Source of the DNA: Streptomyces rhizoryzae
GTDB lineage: Bacteria; Actinomycetota; Actinomycetes; Streptomycetales; Streptomycetaceae
DNA: 64,000 bases
Assembly: GCF_023155275.1 (NCBI RefSeq)
Contig: NZ_JALMUV010000026.1
Coordinates: 47,150 to 111,149, forward strand
Direction of reading: 5' to 3'
Shown here: piece by piece, positions 42,549 to 51,043 of the stretch
How the letters are laid out: each line of letters starts with the position of its first letter
How positions within the stretch are numbered: the first letter of the stretch is position 1
Program-made: the position numbers and the translations under genes
The notes under the pieces: model-generated
Databases searched by the model: none
What the model saw: only the letters and a program-made list of their open reading frames with translations
Told to the model about the DNA's origin: nothing

Positions 42549-43658
42549 GTGTCTGCCGTTCGTCACCGCCTCCTGGCGGCCGCCGCCACCGTCCCGTTGC
42601 TGACCGCCGCCCTGGGGGCCTGCGGCTACGGCTCCGAGGCCAAGAAGGACACCGCGGCCGCCGTCGCGCCCAAGGGGCCCAAGGTCGACGGGCTCAACCA
42701 GGTCAAGATCGGGTTCTTCGGCAACACCACGCACGCCACCCCGCTGATCGGCCTCCGGACCGGCACCTTCCAGAAGGAGCTGGGCGGCACGGCGGTGAAG
42801 TCCTCCGTCTTCAACGCGGGCCCCGCCGAGATCGAGGCGCTCAACTCCGGCGCCATCGACATCGGCTGGATCGGCCCCTCCCCCGCCATCAACGGCTACG
42901 TCAAGTCGCACGGCAAGAGCCTGAAGATCATCGCGGGCTCCGCCTCCGGGGGCGTCTCGCTGATCGTCAACCCGAAGAAGATCACGGGCCTGGACGACCT
43001 CAAGGGCAAGACGATCGCCACCCCGCAGCTCGGCAACACCCAGGACGTGGCGCTGCTGAACTTCCTGGCGGAGAAGGGCTATTCCGTCGACGCCACCTCC
43101 GGCAAGGGCGACGTCACCGTCCAGCGCATCGACAACAAGGTCACCCCCACCGCCTTCCAGCAGGGCAGCATCGACGGCGCCTGGGTGCCCGAGCCCACCG
43201 CCTCCAAGCTCGTCGCGGCCGGCGGCAAGCCGCTGCTGGACGAGAAGAGGCTGTGGAAGGACGGGAAGTTCGTCATCACGAACATGATCGTCTCGCAGAA
43301 GTTCCTCACCGAGCACCCCAAGGCCGTCGAGGCGGTGCTGCGCGCCTCGGTGCGGACCAACGCCTGGATCCGGTCGCATCCGGCCGAGGCGGTCAAGGCG
43401 CTCAACGACCAGCTGGCCGACCCGGTCATCTCCGGCAAGGCGCTGCCGGCCGACGTCATCGACCCGGCGTTCAAGAACGTCGACATCACCGACGACCCGC
43501 TGGCCGCCACCCTCCAGGAGGAGGCGGACCACGCCGTCAAGGCGGGTCTGCTGAAGAAGCCCGACCTCAAGGGCATCTACGACCTCACCCTGCTGAACAA
43601 GGTGCTCAAGTCCGAGGGCAAGCCGCCGGTCGACGACGCCGGCCTCGGCGGCAACTGA
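42549..43658 (+). CDS. ABC importer substrate-binding lipoprotein (sulfonate/sulfate ester type)
   Basis: 369 aa from the GTG at 42549 (GAGAGGA upstream). Lipoprotein signal ending LGAC. The bi-lobed SsuA/NMT1-type binding fold shows IGFFGNTTHATPL at the N-terminal lobe, IDIGWIGPSPAI, GKTIATPQLGNTQD and a hinge. In the setting of cys genes, an aliphatic sulfonate or sulfate ester is the likeliest ligand; taurine or nitrate relatives look similar. It works with the ATPase and permease that follow. Confidence 0.92.
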   Translation: MSAVRHRLLAAAATVPLLTAALGACGYGSEAKKDTAAAVAPKGPKVDGLNQVKIGFFGNTTHATPLIGLRTGTFQKELGGTAVKSSVFNAGPAEIEALNSGAIDIGWIGPSPAINGYVKSHGKSLKIIAGSASGGVSLIVNPKKITGLDDLKGKTIATPQLGNTQDVALLNFLAEKGYSVDATSGKGDVTVQRIDNKVTPTAFQQGSIDGAWVPEPTASKLVAAGGKPLLDEKRLWKDGKFVITNMIVSQKFLTEHPKAVEAVLRASVRTNAWIRSHPAEAVKALNDQLADPVISGKALPADVIDPAFKNVDITDDPLAATLQEEADHAVKAGLLKKPDLKGIYDLTLLNKVLKSEGKPPVDDAGLGGN

Positions 43659-43692
43659 CCCCGGCCCCCCGATCCCCCAGGAGGTGACACCG

Positions 43693-44493
43693 ATGACGAC
43701 CAGCACGCTCACCAAGCCCGCCGCGGCGGACGCCGGCACCACCGGTCCGCACGCCGCTCGTATCCACCACGTCTCGAAGTCGTTCGGCCGCCCCGGCGCG
43801 CGGCAGCAGGTGCTGGACGACATCAGCATCGATGTCGCGCCCGGCGAATTCGTCTGCCTCCTGGGGGCCTCGGGGTGCGGGAAGTCCACCCTCCTCAACC
43901 TGGTGGCCGGCCTGGACGAGCCGTCCGACGGCACCATCGAGACGCCCGGCGGCCGGCCGGCGCTGATGTTCCAGGAGCACGCCCTCTTCCCGTGGCTGAC
44001 CGCGGGCCGCAACATCGAACTGGCGCTGCGGCTGCGCGGTGTGCCGCGCGCCGAGCGCCGCCCCGAGGCCGAGCGGCTGCTGGAACTCGTCCGGCTCAAG
44101 GGCGCGTACGGCAAGCGGGTGCACGAACTGTCCGGCGGGATGCGCCAGCGGGTGGCGATGGCCCGGGCGCTGGCCCAGGACAGCCAACTGCTGCTGATGG
44201 ACGAGCCGTTCGCCGCGCTCGACGCCATCACCCGCGACGTGCTGCACGACGAGCTGACCCGGATCTGGCAGGAGACGAACCTCTCGGTCCTCTTCGTCAC
44301 CCACAACGTCCGGGAGGCGGTGCGGCTCGCGGAGCGGGTCGTGCTGCTCTCCTCCCGCCCCGGCCGGGTGGCCCGCGAGTGGCAGGTGGACATCCCCCAG
44401 CCGCGCCGCATCGAGGACGCCGCGGTCGCCGACCTGTCCATCGAGATCACCGAACAGCTCCGTGGGGAGATCCGCCGCCATGGCCAGCACTGA
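43693..44493 (+). CDS. ABC importer ATPase (SsuB/TauB type)
   Basis: 266 aa, ATG with GGAGGTGACACC upstream. Walker A LLGASGCGKST (~59-69), Q-loop FQEHALFPW, signature LSGGMRQRVAMARAL, Walker B LLLMDEPFAALD and H-loop FVTHNVREA. This signature set is that of the SsuB/TauB/NrtD group. It powers uptake of the ligand bound by the upstream lipoprotein. Its end overlaps the permease start by 14 nt. Confidence 0.94.
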   Translation: MTTSTLTKPAAADAGTTGPHAARIHHVSKSFGRPGARQQVLDDISIDVAPGEFVCLLGASGCGKSTLLNLVAGLDEPSDGTIETPGGRPALMFQEHALFPWLTAGRNIELALRLRGVPRAERRPEAERLLELVRLKGAYGKRVHELSGGMRQRVAMARALAQDSQLLLMDEPFAALDAITRDVLHDELTRIWQETNLSVLFVTHNVREAVRLAERVVLLSSRPGRVAREWQVDIPQPRRIEDAAVADLSIEITEQLRGEIRRHGQH

Positions 44494-45517
44494 GACCACC
44501 ACCCCGTCCGCCGCGGGCACGCCCGGCGACGACCCCGCCGGACCACCGGACGGGGCGTCCACCGGGGGCGCGTCCACCGGCGCGTCCACCGACCGGGGCG
44601 GCGCGGCGGCCCCGGAGGCGGCCGGCGGCCCGGCGGCGGGCCGGGAACCCCGTCCGGCCGGCGGTGACCTGGCCGGTCTGGAGGCCGGCCTCGACGCCCT
44701 GGACGCCACCGTGGTGGCCCGGCAGCCCTGGCTGCGCACCACGTTGTCAAAGCTCTTCCCTCCCGTCATCGCGATCGTGATCGTGCTGGCGCTGTGGCAG
44801 CTCGCCTACCACTTCCAGGTCAAGCCGCACTACCTGCTGCCCAGCCCGCTGGACGTCTTCCGCTCGCTCCAGCAGAAGTGGTTCGAGGGCACCCTGCTCG
44901 GCTTCGTGTGGACCAGCGTCTCCCGCGGCGCCCTCGGCTTCGTGGCGTCGGTCGTCCTCGGGACGGTGCTGGGCCTGATCGTGGCCCGGATCAAGCCGGT
45001 CCGGGCGGCGATCGGGCCGATCCTGAGCGGTCTTCAGTCCCTCCCCTCGGTGGCCTGGGTGCCGGCGGCGATCATCTGGTTCGGGCTGAGCGACGCCACC
45101 ATCTACGCGGTGGTGCTGCTCGGCGCCGTCCCCTCGATCGCCAACGGCCTGGTGTCCGGGGTCGACCAGATCTCCCCTCTCTACCTCCGCGCCGGCCGCA
45201 CCATCGGCGCGACCGGTCTGGCCGGTGTCCGCCACGTGCTGCTCCCCGCCGCGCTCCCCGGCTACCTGGCCGGTCTCAAGCAGGGCTGGGCGTTCTCCTG
45301 GCGCTCGCTGATGGCCGCCGAACTCATCGTCAGCGCGCCCGATCTGGGCACCGGCCTGGGCCAGATGCTGGAGCAGGGCCGGGAGCTCCAGGACATGTCC
45401 TGGGTGCTGTCGGCGATCCTGCTGATCCTGATCGTCGGTATCGGAATCGAGCTGCTGATCTTCGCCCCGATCGAGCGCCGGGTGCTGCGCAGCCGCGGCC
45501 TCCTCGTCAAGAACTGA
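44480..45517 (+). CDS. ABC importer permease (SsuC type) with long N-terminal tail
   Basis: 345 aa, ATG at 44480 with GGGGAG ten nt upstream. The first ~85 residues are a Gly/Ala/Thr/Pro-rich cytoplasmic tail that ordinary SsuC proteins lack. The rest is a binding-protein-dependent permease with six helices and the EAA-type loop around RTIGATGLAGVRHVLLPAALPG (quoted in part). It forms the channel for the sulfonate-type importer. Four bases separate it from the chelatase gene. Confidence 0.93.
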   Translation: MASTETTTPSAAGTPGDDPAGPPDGASTGGASTGASTDRGGAAAPEAAGGPAAGREPRPAGGDLAGLEAGLDALDATVVARQPWLRTTLSKLFPPVIAIVIVLALWQLAYHFQVKPHYLLPSPLDVFRSLQQKWFEGTLLGFVWTSVSRGALGFVASVVLGTVLGLIVARIKPVRAAIGPILSGLQSLPSVAWVPAAIIWFGLSDATIYAVVLLGAVPSIANGLVSGVDQISPLYLRAGRTIGATGLAGVRHVLLPAALPGYLAGLKQGWAFSWRSLMAAELIVSAPDLGTGLGQMLEQGRELQDMSWVLSAILLILIVGIGIELLIFAPIERRVLRSRGLLVKN

Positions 45518-45520
45518 CCC

Positions 45521-46291
45521 ATGAGCACGCGCCCCACTCTCCTCGTCATCGCCCACGGCAGCCGCGACCCCCGGCACGCCGCGACCGTCACCGCGCTGCG
45601 CGCGCGGGTCCGGAAGCTGCGGCCCGGACTGCGCGTGGAGGTCGGCTACCTCGACTTCAACGCGCCCCGGGTGCCCCGGGTGCTGGAACGCCTCTCGGAC
45701 GACGGCGTACGGAACGTGGTGGCGCTGCCGCTCCTCCTCACCCGCGCCTTCCACGCGAAGTCCGACATCCCCGCGGTCCTGCGGGAGGCCGCCGCGCGGC
45801 TGCCCCTGCTGACCGTCCACCAGGCCGAGGTGCTCGGCCCCTCACCTCTCCTGACCGGCGCGCTGGAGCGCCGGCTGGAGGAGGCCGGGCTGCGGCCCGG
45901 CGACCGCCGCTCGACCGGGGTCGTACTGGCCTCGGCGGGCTCCTCCGACCCGGAGGCGATCGCAGTGATCGCTGATATCGCGCGGGAGTGGCGGCGCACC
46001 GCCGAATGGTGCGCCGTGCGACCTGCGTTCGCCTCCGCCTCCCTTCCCCGGACGGCCGACGCCGTACGGGCCCTGCGGGCCGAGGGCGTCCAGCGGGTCG
46101 CCGTCGCCCCGTACGTCATCGCGCCGGGCTTCCTGCCGGACCGGATCGCCGCCGGCGCCCGCGAGGCCCGCGCCGATGTGCTCGCGCCGGTGCTCGGTGA
46201 CGCCCCCGAGCTGGCCCGGCTGCTGCTGCGCCGCTACGACCAGGCCGTGCGGGCCCGCGGCCGGGGCGAGCCGGCGGCGCTCACCGCCTGA
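45521..46291 (+). CDS. Sirohydrochlorin chelatase (CbiX/SirB type)
   Basis: 256 aa. Two CbiX-like halves: metal-ligand His in VIAHGSRDPRH near the N-terminus, and PLLLTRAFHAKSDIP in the first half. The second half (VVLASAGSSDPEA, AVAPYVIAPGFLPD) has lost the first His. It inserts Fe2+ into sirohydrochlorin to make siroheme, the cofactor of the sulfite reductase at the other end of this operon. A cobalt-inserting role cannot be ruled out, but the setting favours iron. Its last 11 bp overlap the opposing glycosyltransferase gene. Confidence 0.92.
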   Translation: MSTRPTLLVIAHGSRDPRHAATVTALRARVRKLRPGLRVEVGYLDFNAPRVPRVLERLSDDGVRNVVALPLLLTRAFHAKSDIPAVLREAAARLPLLTVHQAEVLGPSPLLTGALERRLEEAGLRPGDRRSTGVVLASAGSSDPEAIAVIADIAREWRRTAEWCAVRPAFASASLPRTADAVRALRAEGVQRVAVAPYVIAPGFLPDRIAAGAREARADVLAPVLGDAPELARLLLRRYDQAVRARGRGEPAALTA

Positions 46292-47399
46292 CCGGCCCCG
46301 GTCCGCCCACTGCCCCCACCGCGACCGCCTCCCTCCCCCGGGGCGTGTCCGCGCGCCCCTTCTCGTAGACGGTCAGCCCCCGGGCCAGGTGCAGGGGCAC
46401 CAGCAGCAGCTCCACCACCAGCGCCTTCCAGGCGTAGACGAGATTGACCGCCTTGGTGGCGTAGGCGCAGGGGATGTCGGCCAGGACGCCGCGCAGCGGG
46501 AGTCCGCGGCGGCGGGCGGCGTAGACCAGCGGTGGCGCGGTCAGCAGCAGATCGGCCCCGGCCCACCAGGCGACGGCGGCCGGCGGGGACGTCCCGCCGC
46601 CGGCCGCGAGCAGGAACGGGGTGGCCCACCACAGCGGCGCGGTGAGGATCTCGACGAGCGCGAGCAGGACCCACACCGCGAGCAGGGGTTTGCGGACGAC
46701 CAGCCGGCCGAGGTGGAGCCGGACGTTCTGGCAGAAGCCGGCCATCCAGCGGTTGACCTGTTTGCGGAAGTAGGTGAGGTCCTCGGGGTCGGCGGCCAGG
46801 GCGACCGCGCCGGAGACGTAGACCGCGCGGCGGCCGGCGATCTGCTGGGACCAGGTGTAGTCCATGTCCTCCACGATGGTGCGCTCGGGGAAGCCGCCGA
46901 ACGCCACCAGCTCCGCGCGCCGGAACACCGAGCAGCAACCCGAGCACACCATGGGGCTGTTGGCGAGCGCCTGGATGGGCCGGTGCCAGTGGAAGCCGAA
47001 GAGGTACTCCGTGGAGCGGCCGCGCTCCCACAGGGTGCGGGTGCGGCGGGTGCGGACCGTGCCCGCGGCGACCGCGACCGCGGGGTCGTCGAAGGCCGGC
47101 AGGACCCGCTCCAGGTAGTCCGGGGCGAGGACGGTGTCGGCGTCGACCGCCAGGACGAGGTCGGTGGTGCACCGCGGGAGCGCGTGGTTCTGCGCTCTGG
47201 CCTTGCTGCCGAGGTTGCGCGGCGGGCGGAGGACGGTGGCCCCGTGGGCGGCGGCTACCTCGCCGGTGCGGTCGGTGGAGGCGTCGTCGACGACCAGGAT
47301 CCGGTCGGGCCGGACCGTTTGCCGCGCGAGGGATTCCAGTGTGGCCGGCAGGCCCTCTTCCTCGTTGTGGGCCGGGACGATGACGGTGACGGTGTGCAT
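46281..47399 (-). CDS. Membrane-associated GT2 glycosyltransferase
   Basis: 372 aa, ATG with a very strong GGGGGGAG six nt upstream. Catalytic domain (~1-225) with VIVPAHNEEEGL, the nucleotide-sugar DADT motif in VLAVDADTVL, the acceptor-site TIVEDMDYTW, and RKQVNRWMAGFCQN (QxxRW-like). Three membrane helices follow (~235-330). This resembles processive or cellulose-synthase-like transferases of the inner membrane. Relatives usually begin with a membrane helix before the catalytic domain. Here that helix lies in another frame just upstream (see the 47400-47506 entry), so a frameshift is possible. Product unknown. Confidence 0.88.
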   Translation of the reverse strand: MHTVTVIVPAHNEEEGLPATLESLARQTVRPDRILVVDDASTDRTGEVAAAHGATVLRPPRNLGSKARAQNHALPRCTTDLVLAVDADTVLAPDYLERVLPAFDDPAVAVAAGTVRTRRTRTLWERGRSTEYLFGFHWHRPIQALANSPMVCSGCCSVFRRAELVAFGGFPERTIVEDMDYTWSQQIAGRRAVYVSGAVALAADPEDLTYFRKQVNRWMAGFCQNVRLHLGRLVVRKPLLAVWVLLALVEILTAPLWWATPFLLAAGGGTSPPAAVAWWAGADLLLTAPPLVYAARRRGLPLRGVLADIPCAYATKAVNLVYAWKALVVELLLVPLHLARGLTVYEKGRADTPRGREAVAVGAVGGPGPVRR

Positions 47400-47506
47400 G
47401 GCGGGCTCCCCCCTGTCCTGCGGACCGCGCCGGCGAGGACGCAGACCAGTCCGATGACTCCGTAGACGATGGTGCTGATGCCGAGGAACGGCGTGACTCC
47501 GTGCAT
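47400..47506 (-). other. Out-of-frame hydrophobic N-terminal segment of the GT2 gene, possible frameshift remnant
   Basis: From ATG at 47506 the frame reads MHGVTPFLGISTIVYGVIGL, then VCVLAGAVRRTGG, a good membrane helix with a basic stop-transfer end. It then runs on as a meaningless shadow inside the GT2 gene until 47255. Adding one G to the G6 run just before the GT2 ATG would join the helix in frame with the catalytic domain. Either the gene was split by loss of one G, or a sequencing slip occurred, or a tiny membrane peptide is made. Confidence 0.4.
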
Positions 47507-47622
47507 GTCACCGACGGTAGCCACGCACGGCCGCCGACGGTTCCGGAGGCAGCCTCCTGTGGATAACCCGGCCGGGGGGACGGCGGGTTCGGCGGCACGG
47601 CGCCCGCGTGCCGCGCAGCACG

Positions 47623-47667
47623 ACGCCGGCCGCCGCGCCCCGTGGGGGCGAGCGCGACGGCCGGCGT
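47623..47667 (-). terminator. Nested hairpin after the subtilisin gene
   Basis: The outer stem ACGCCGGCCG/CGGCCGGCGT (10 bp) encloses a second stem CGCCCC/GGGGCG with a GTG loop. It begins 23 nt after the protease stop on the minus strand. Confidence 0.65.
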
Positions 47668-47689
47668 GCGGGTCAAGCGGTCCGGTCGG

Positions 47690-48898
47690 CTACTGCACGA
47701 CCTTCAGCAGCTTGTTGGGCGTGCCCTGGCCCGGGTTGCTGATCTTGTCGGCCGTGGCGCCGCCCACCAGCGCCTTCTCCACGTCGGCCGGCTTGGCGTC
47801 CTGATGGCCGGCCAGGTAGAGCGCGGCCGCGCCGACGACGTGCGGGGTCGCCATGGAGGTACCGGAGATCGTCTTGGTGGCGTCGTCGCCGGTGTTCCAG
47901 TCCGAGGTGATGTCGGAGCCGGGCGCGTAGAGGTCCACGACGCTGCCGTAGTTGGAGAAGTCCGACTGCTGGTCGTCCTTGGTGCTGGAGGCGACCGTGA
48001 TGGCCTCCTTGACGCGCGCCGGGGAGCCCTGGCCCGCGTCGGTGGACTCGTTGCCGGCCGCGACGCCGAAGGTGACACCGGAGTCGATGGCCTTCTTCAC
48101 CGCCGCGTCGAGCGCCTCGTCGGCGCCGCCGCCCAGCGACATGTTGGCGACCGAGGGGCCCTTGTGGTTCTTGGTGACCCAGTCGATGCCCGCGACGACC
48201 TGCTCGGTGGTGCCGGAGCCCTGGCCGTCGAGCACCTTGACGGCGACCAGCTTGACCTTCTTGGCGACGCCGTGGGCGGTGCCCCCGATGGTGCCGGAGA
48301 CGTGGGTGCCGTGGCCGTTGTCGTCCTCGGCCTTGTCGCTGTTGTCGATGGCGTTGAAGCCGTACGACGCGCGGCCGCCGAAGTCCTTGTGGCTGATGTG
48401 GATGCCGGTGTCGATGACGTAGGCGGTGACGCCCTCACCCGCGCTGTCCGGGTAGGTGTACTTGCCGTCGCCCTTGGTGTCGGCCTGGTCGATGCGGTCC
48501 AGGCCCCACGACGGCGGGTTGTCCTGGGTGCCGTCGATGTGGAAGGTGTGGTTCTGCACGACCTTGTCGACCGCCGGGTCGGCGGCCAGGCGCTTGGCCT
48601 CGTCGTCGGACAGGCCGGTGGCCGAGAAGCCGTCGAGGGCGGCGGTGAAGGTCCGCTTGACCTTGCCGCCGTACTTGGCCGCCAGGCCGCCGCTCTCCGC
48701 GGCGCGCACCGACGCCGACTTCTTCAGCAGCACGATGTAGCTGCCCTTGACGGCGCCCTTGGCGTCGGCGCCGTAGATCTTTCCTTCGGCAGGCGCCGCA
48801 CCGGCGGTGACCGCGGTGACGGCGGCGATCCCAGTGGCGGCCACCGCGGCGGATATCGCCGTGACGAGCCGCTTCTTGCCGGAACGCTTGTGAGCCAT
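47690..48898 (-). CDS. Secreted subtilisin-family serine protease (S8)
   Basis: 402 aa, ATG with GAGGAGAA upstream. Sec signal peptide ~1-35 (KKRLVTAISAAVAATGIAAV in part, then Ala-rich). An I9-type propeptide/inhibitor (~50-120) ends near QNHTFHIDG. The mature enzyme holds the triad Asp163 (VIDTGIH), His196 (NGHGTHV) and Ser348 (GTSMATPHV), plus the oxyanion Asn in AAGNES. It is exported, removes its own propeptide and degrades extracellular protein. A striking hairpin and palindrome lie in its leader. Confidence 0.95.
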   Translation of the reverse strand: MAHKRSGKKRLVTAISAAVAATGIAAVTAVTAGAAPAEGKIYGADAKGAVKGSYIVLLKKSASVRAAESGGLAAKYGGKVKRTFTAALDGFSATGLSDDEAKRLAADPAVDKVVQNHTFHIDGTQDNPPSWGLDRIDQADTKGDGKYTYPDSAGEGVTAYVIDTGIHISHKDFGGRASYGFNAIDNSDKAEDDNGHGTHVSGTIGGTAHGVAKKVKLVAVKVLDGQGSGTTEQVVAGIDWVTKNHKGPSVANMSLGGGADEALDAAVKKAIDSGVTFGVAAGNESTDAGQGSPARVKEAITVASSTKDDQQSDFSNYGSVVDLYAPGSDITSDWNTGDDATKTISGTSMATPHVVGAAALYLAGHQDAKPADVEKALVGGATADKISNPGQGTPNKLLKVVQ

Positions 48899-48934
48899 AG
48901 CGAGGGTTCTCCTCGTTCGTGGTGTGGGGGGAAG

Positions 48935-48946
48935 CGTTGCGCAACG
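48935..48946. promoter_or_regulatory. Perfect 12-bp palindrome next to a hairpin in the protease leader
   Basis: CGTTGCGCAACG reads the same on both strands. It lies 37-48 bp before the protease start and abuts the hairpin at 48947. Confidence 0.45.
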
Positions 48947-48976
48947 GCCCGAGGAGACCCGAAGGTCTCCTCGGGC
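48947..48976 (-). promoter_or_regulatory. Very stable 13-bp hairpin with a four-base loop in the protease leader
   Basis: GCCCGAGGAGACC pairs perfectly with its complement at 48964-48976 around a CGAA loop. It sits 49-78 bp upstream of the protease ATG. It could be an attenuator, an mRNA 5' stabiliser or a protein site. There is no upstream gene in either direction for it to terminate. Confidence 0.55.
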
Positions 48977-49292
48977 TGGTTCGAAACCCTGTCGGATTGA
49001 CGGGGTCAATTCAAGGCCCACCGAGCCGTGTGAGATACGCAACAACCCTGCACAACTGCGAACGCGGGCAGAACCAGCCAAAGAACTGGGGGGAGTTGAC
49101 CGGCGCGGCACAAGCCCGTTCACGCGTCCGCACTACGGGGCGTCAGCTGACGGGCCGTTTGCGCCTGCGGCCGCTCCCGGGCGGCCGGGCCCGCGCCCCG
49201 CGCCGGTGCGCACCGGCGGACGCCCGCCGCCCGGGCCCGGCCCCGGGCACCTGCGAGACTGAGCGCGAGAACGCACCGCAGGAGGCCATCCG

Positions 49293-50180
49293 ATGACCGA
49301 AACCAGCCCCGCCTTCACCGAGGCGCGCGCCCGGGACGTGCTGGCCGCGGCCGGGCACCCCGGCGCGGCGGCGGACGCCCGGCTGCTCGCGCTCGGCGAG
49401 AACGCCGTCTTCGCGCTCCCCGGGGACGGCCCGGTCGTCCGGATCGGCCGCAGCGCCGAACTCCTGCCGCGCGCCGAGCGGGAACTGGCCGTGGCCCGCT
49501 GGCTGGCGGACGAGGGCGTCCCGGCCGTCCGGGCCGCCGCACCGGACGCCCGGCTCGTCGACGGCCACCCCGTGACGTACTGGCAGCGCCTCCCGGAAGC
49601 CGTCCGGCCGGCCGGGCCGCAGGACCTCGCCGAGCTGCTCAAGCGCGTCCACGCGCTGCCCGAGCCGCCGTTCGCGCTCCCCCGGCGCGAGCTGCTCGAC
49701 GGGGTGGAGCGCTGGCTGCGGCTGGCCGGCGACGCGGTGCCGCCGGCCGACGCGGAGTACCTGCGCGGCCGGCGGGACGCCTTCGCCCTGGCCGCCACGG
49801 CGCTGGAACCGCACCTGCCGCGCGGGCCGATCCACGGCGACGCGCTGCCCCGCAACGTGCACGTCGGCCCCGACGGGCCGGTCCTGGTCGACCTGGAGAC
49901 CTTCTCCTGCGACCTGCGCGAGCACGACCTGGTGGTGATGGCGCTGAGCCGGGACCGCTACGGGCTGGGCGCGGAGGCGTACGACGCCTTCGCCGCGGCG
50001 TACGGCTGGGACGTCCGGGACTGGGCGGGCTGCGCCGTGCTGCGCGGCTCCCGGGAGACCGCGAGCTGCGCCTGGGTCTCCCAGCACGCGCCCGGCAACC
50101 CCGCGGCCGCCAGGGAGTTCCGGCGCCGGGTCGCCTCGCTGCGCGAGAAGGACGCGGCGGTGCGGTGGTACCCGTTCTGA
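49293..50180 (+). CDS. APH-family phosphotransferase
   Basis: 295 aa, ATG with AGGAGG upstream. The aminoglycoside-phosphotransferase/choline-kinase fold: catalytic Brenner motif IHGDALPRNV (~187-196) and the metal-binding LVDLETF (~206-212). The N-lobe nucleotide site is less conserved (LGENAVFAL). Members phosphorylate small hydroxyl compounds; true drug resistance is only one of many roles and is not implied. Transcribed alone. Confidence 0.86.
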   Translation: MTETSPAFTEARARDVLAAAGHPGAAADARLLALGENAVFALPGDGPVVRIGRSAELLPRAERELAVARWLADEGVPAVRAAAPDARLVDGHPVTYWQRLPEAVRPAGPQDLAELLKRVHALPEPPFALPRRELLDGVERWLRLAGDAVPPADAEYLRGRRDAFALAATALEPHLPRGPIHGDALPRNVHVGPDGPVLVDLETFSCDLREHDLVVMALSRDRYGLGAEAYDAFAAAYGWDVRDWAGCAVLRGSRETASCAWVSQHAPGNPAAAREFRRRVASLREKDAAVRWYPF

Positions 50181-50197
50181 CGCGGTGACCGGGGGCC

Positions 50198-50216
50198 CGG
50201 CCGCCGCGACGGCGGC
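50198..50216. terminator. Short hairpin between convergent genes
   Basis: GGCCGCCG and CGGCGGCC pair around a CGA loop in the 48-bp gap after the APH-family gene and the opposing exonuclease gene. Confidence 0.5.
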
Positions 50217-50228
50217 CCGCCGGAGGGC

Positions 50229-50942
50229 TCAGCGCTGGTACGGGATCAGCGGCCAGGCCGCCTCGACCCTCGCCTGCGGCTTGCCGGACCGGCGCAGATA
50301 CGCCTGGAACGAGGCGGCCTGCTCGGCGGCGGCCCGCTCCTGGAGGTCGTGCAGCGCGCGCGGCGACGGCAGGGCGACGGCCGGGTACTGCTCGCCGATG
50401 CGGCGGGCGACGCCGGCCGCGGCCGCCGCATCGGCACCCGCCTCGTGCGCGCCGTCCAGCCGCACGCCGTAGTGCCCGCAGAGCGCCTGGAGGGCACGCG
50501 TGCCCTTGCGGTAGCGGTCCACGTGCTTGTCCAGGACGAGCGGGTCGATGACCGGGGCGGGCGGGTGGCCGAGCCGCTCGGTCAGGGTGGGCAGGCCGTG
50601 CCGGCGGCACTCGCGGTCCAGGAGCGAGAGGTCGTACCGGGCGTTCATCACCACCAGCGGGATGTCCGCGCCCAGGGCGCCGGCCAGGGCGTCGGTGATC
50701 TCTGCTATCGCCTCGGCGGGCGGGCGGCCGTGCGCCCGGACGTAGTCGGTGGACATGCCGTGGATCTCCGCGGCCTCCTCAGGGACCGGCACGCCCGGGT
50801 CGAGCAGCCAGGACTGCTGCCCCGCCACCCGGCCGTCCCCCTCCAGCCGGACCAGCGCGGCCGTGATGATGCGGTCGCGCTCGATGTCGGTGCCCGTGGT
50901 CTCCAGGTCGAAGCTGACCAGCAGCTCCTGATGCCAGCTCAT
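50229..50942 (-). CDS. DEDDh 3'-5' exonuclease (DnaQ-like)
   Basis: 237 aa, ATG with AAGGAGG upstream. Exo I FDLETTGTD (Asp and Glu, ~11-19), Exo II NARYDLSLLDRE, and Exo III with His and Asp in HEAGADAAAA. The domain fills ~8-190; the C-terminal ~45 residues are helical. Such free-standing epsilon-like proteins trim DNA or RNA 3' ends in repair. It is not the replicative proofreading subunit by context. Follows the HEPN gene in the same direction at ~100 bp. Confidence 0.9.
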   Translation of the reverse strand: MSWHQELLVSFDLETTGTDIERDRIITAALVRLEGDGRVAGQQSWLLDPGVPVPEEAAEIHGMSTDYVRAHGRPPAEAIAEITDALAGALGADIPLVVMNARYDLSLLDRECRRHGLPTLTERLGHPPAPVIDPLVLDKHVDRYRKGTRALQALCGHYGVRLDGAHEAGADAAAAAGVARRIGEQYPAVALPSPRALHDLQERAAAEQAASFQAYLRRSGKPQARVEAAWPLIPYQR

Positions 50943-51043
50943 GCGGCCTCCTTCGGTGGTACCTCCCCCGCTGTCCGACACTCTCGCACGCGCCACTGAC
51001 AGCGGGCCGGGCCGCCCGGCGCCCGCCGGGCCCGGACCGGCCG

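Larger units (their letters stand above)
48899..49292. other. 394-bp divergent promoter region of protease and APH-fold kinase genes
   Basis: It holds the protease ribosome site, a 12-bp palindrome, a 13-bp-stem hairpin (separate entries), and the AGGAGG site of the rightward gene. The middle, ~48980-49080, is less GC-rich and probably contains both promoters. I did not find a well-spaced -35/-10 pair. Confidence 0.5.

Noticed and set aside
49293..50180. Aminoglycoside resistance gene
   Set aside because: The APH fold alone covers many metabolic kinases. Nothing here points to a drug substrate.
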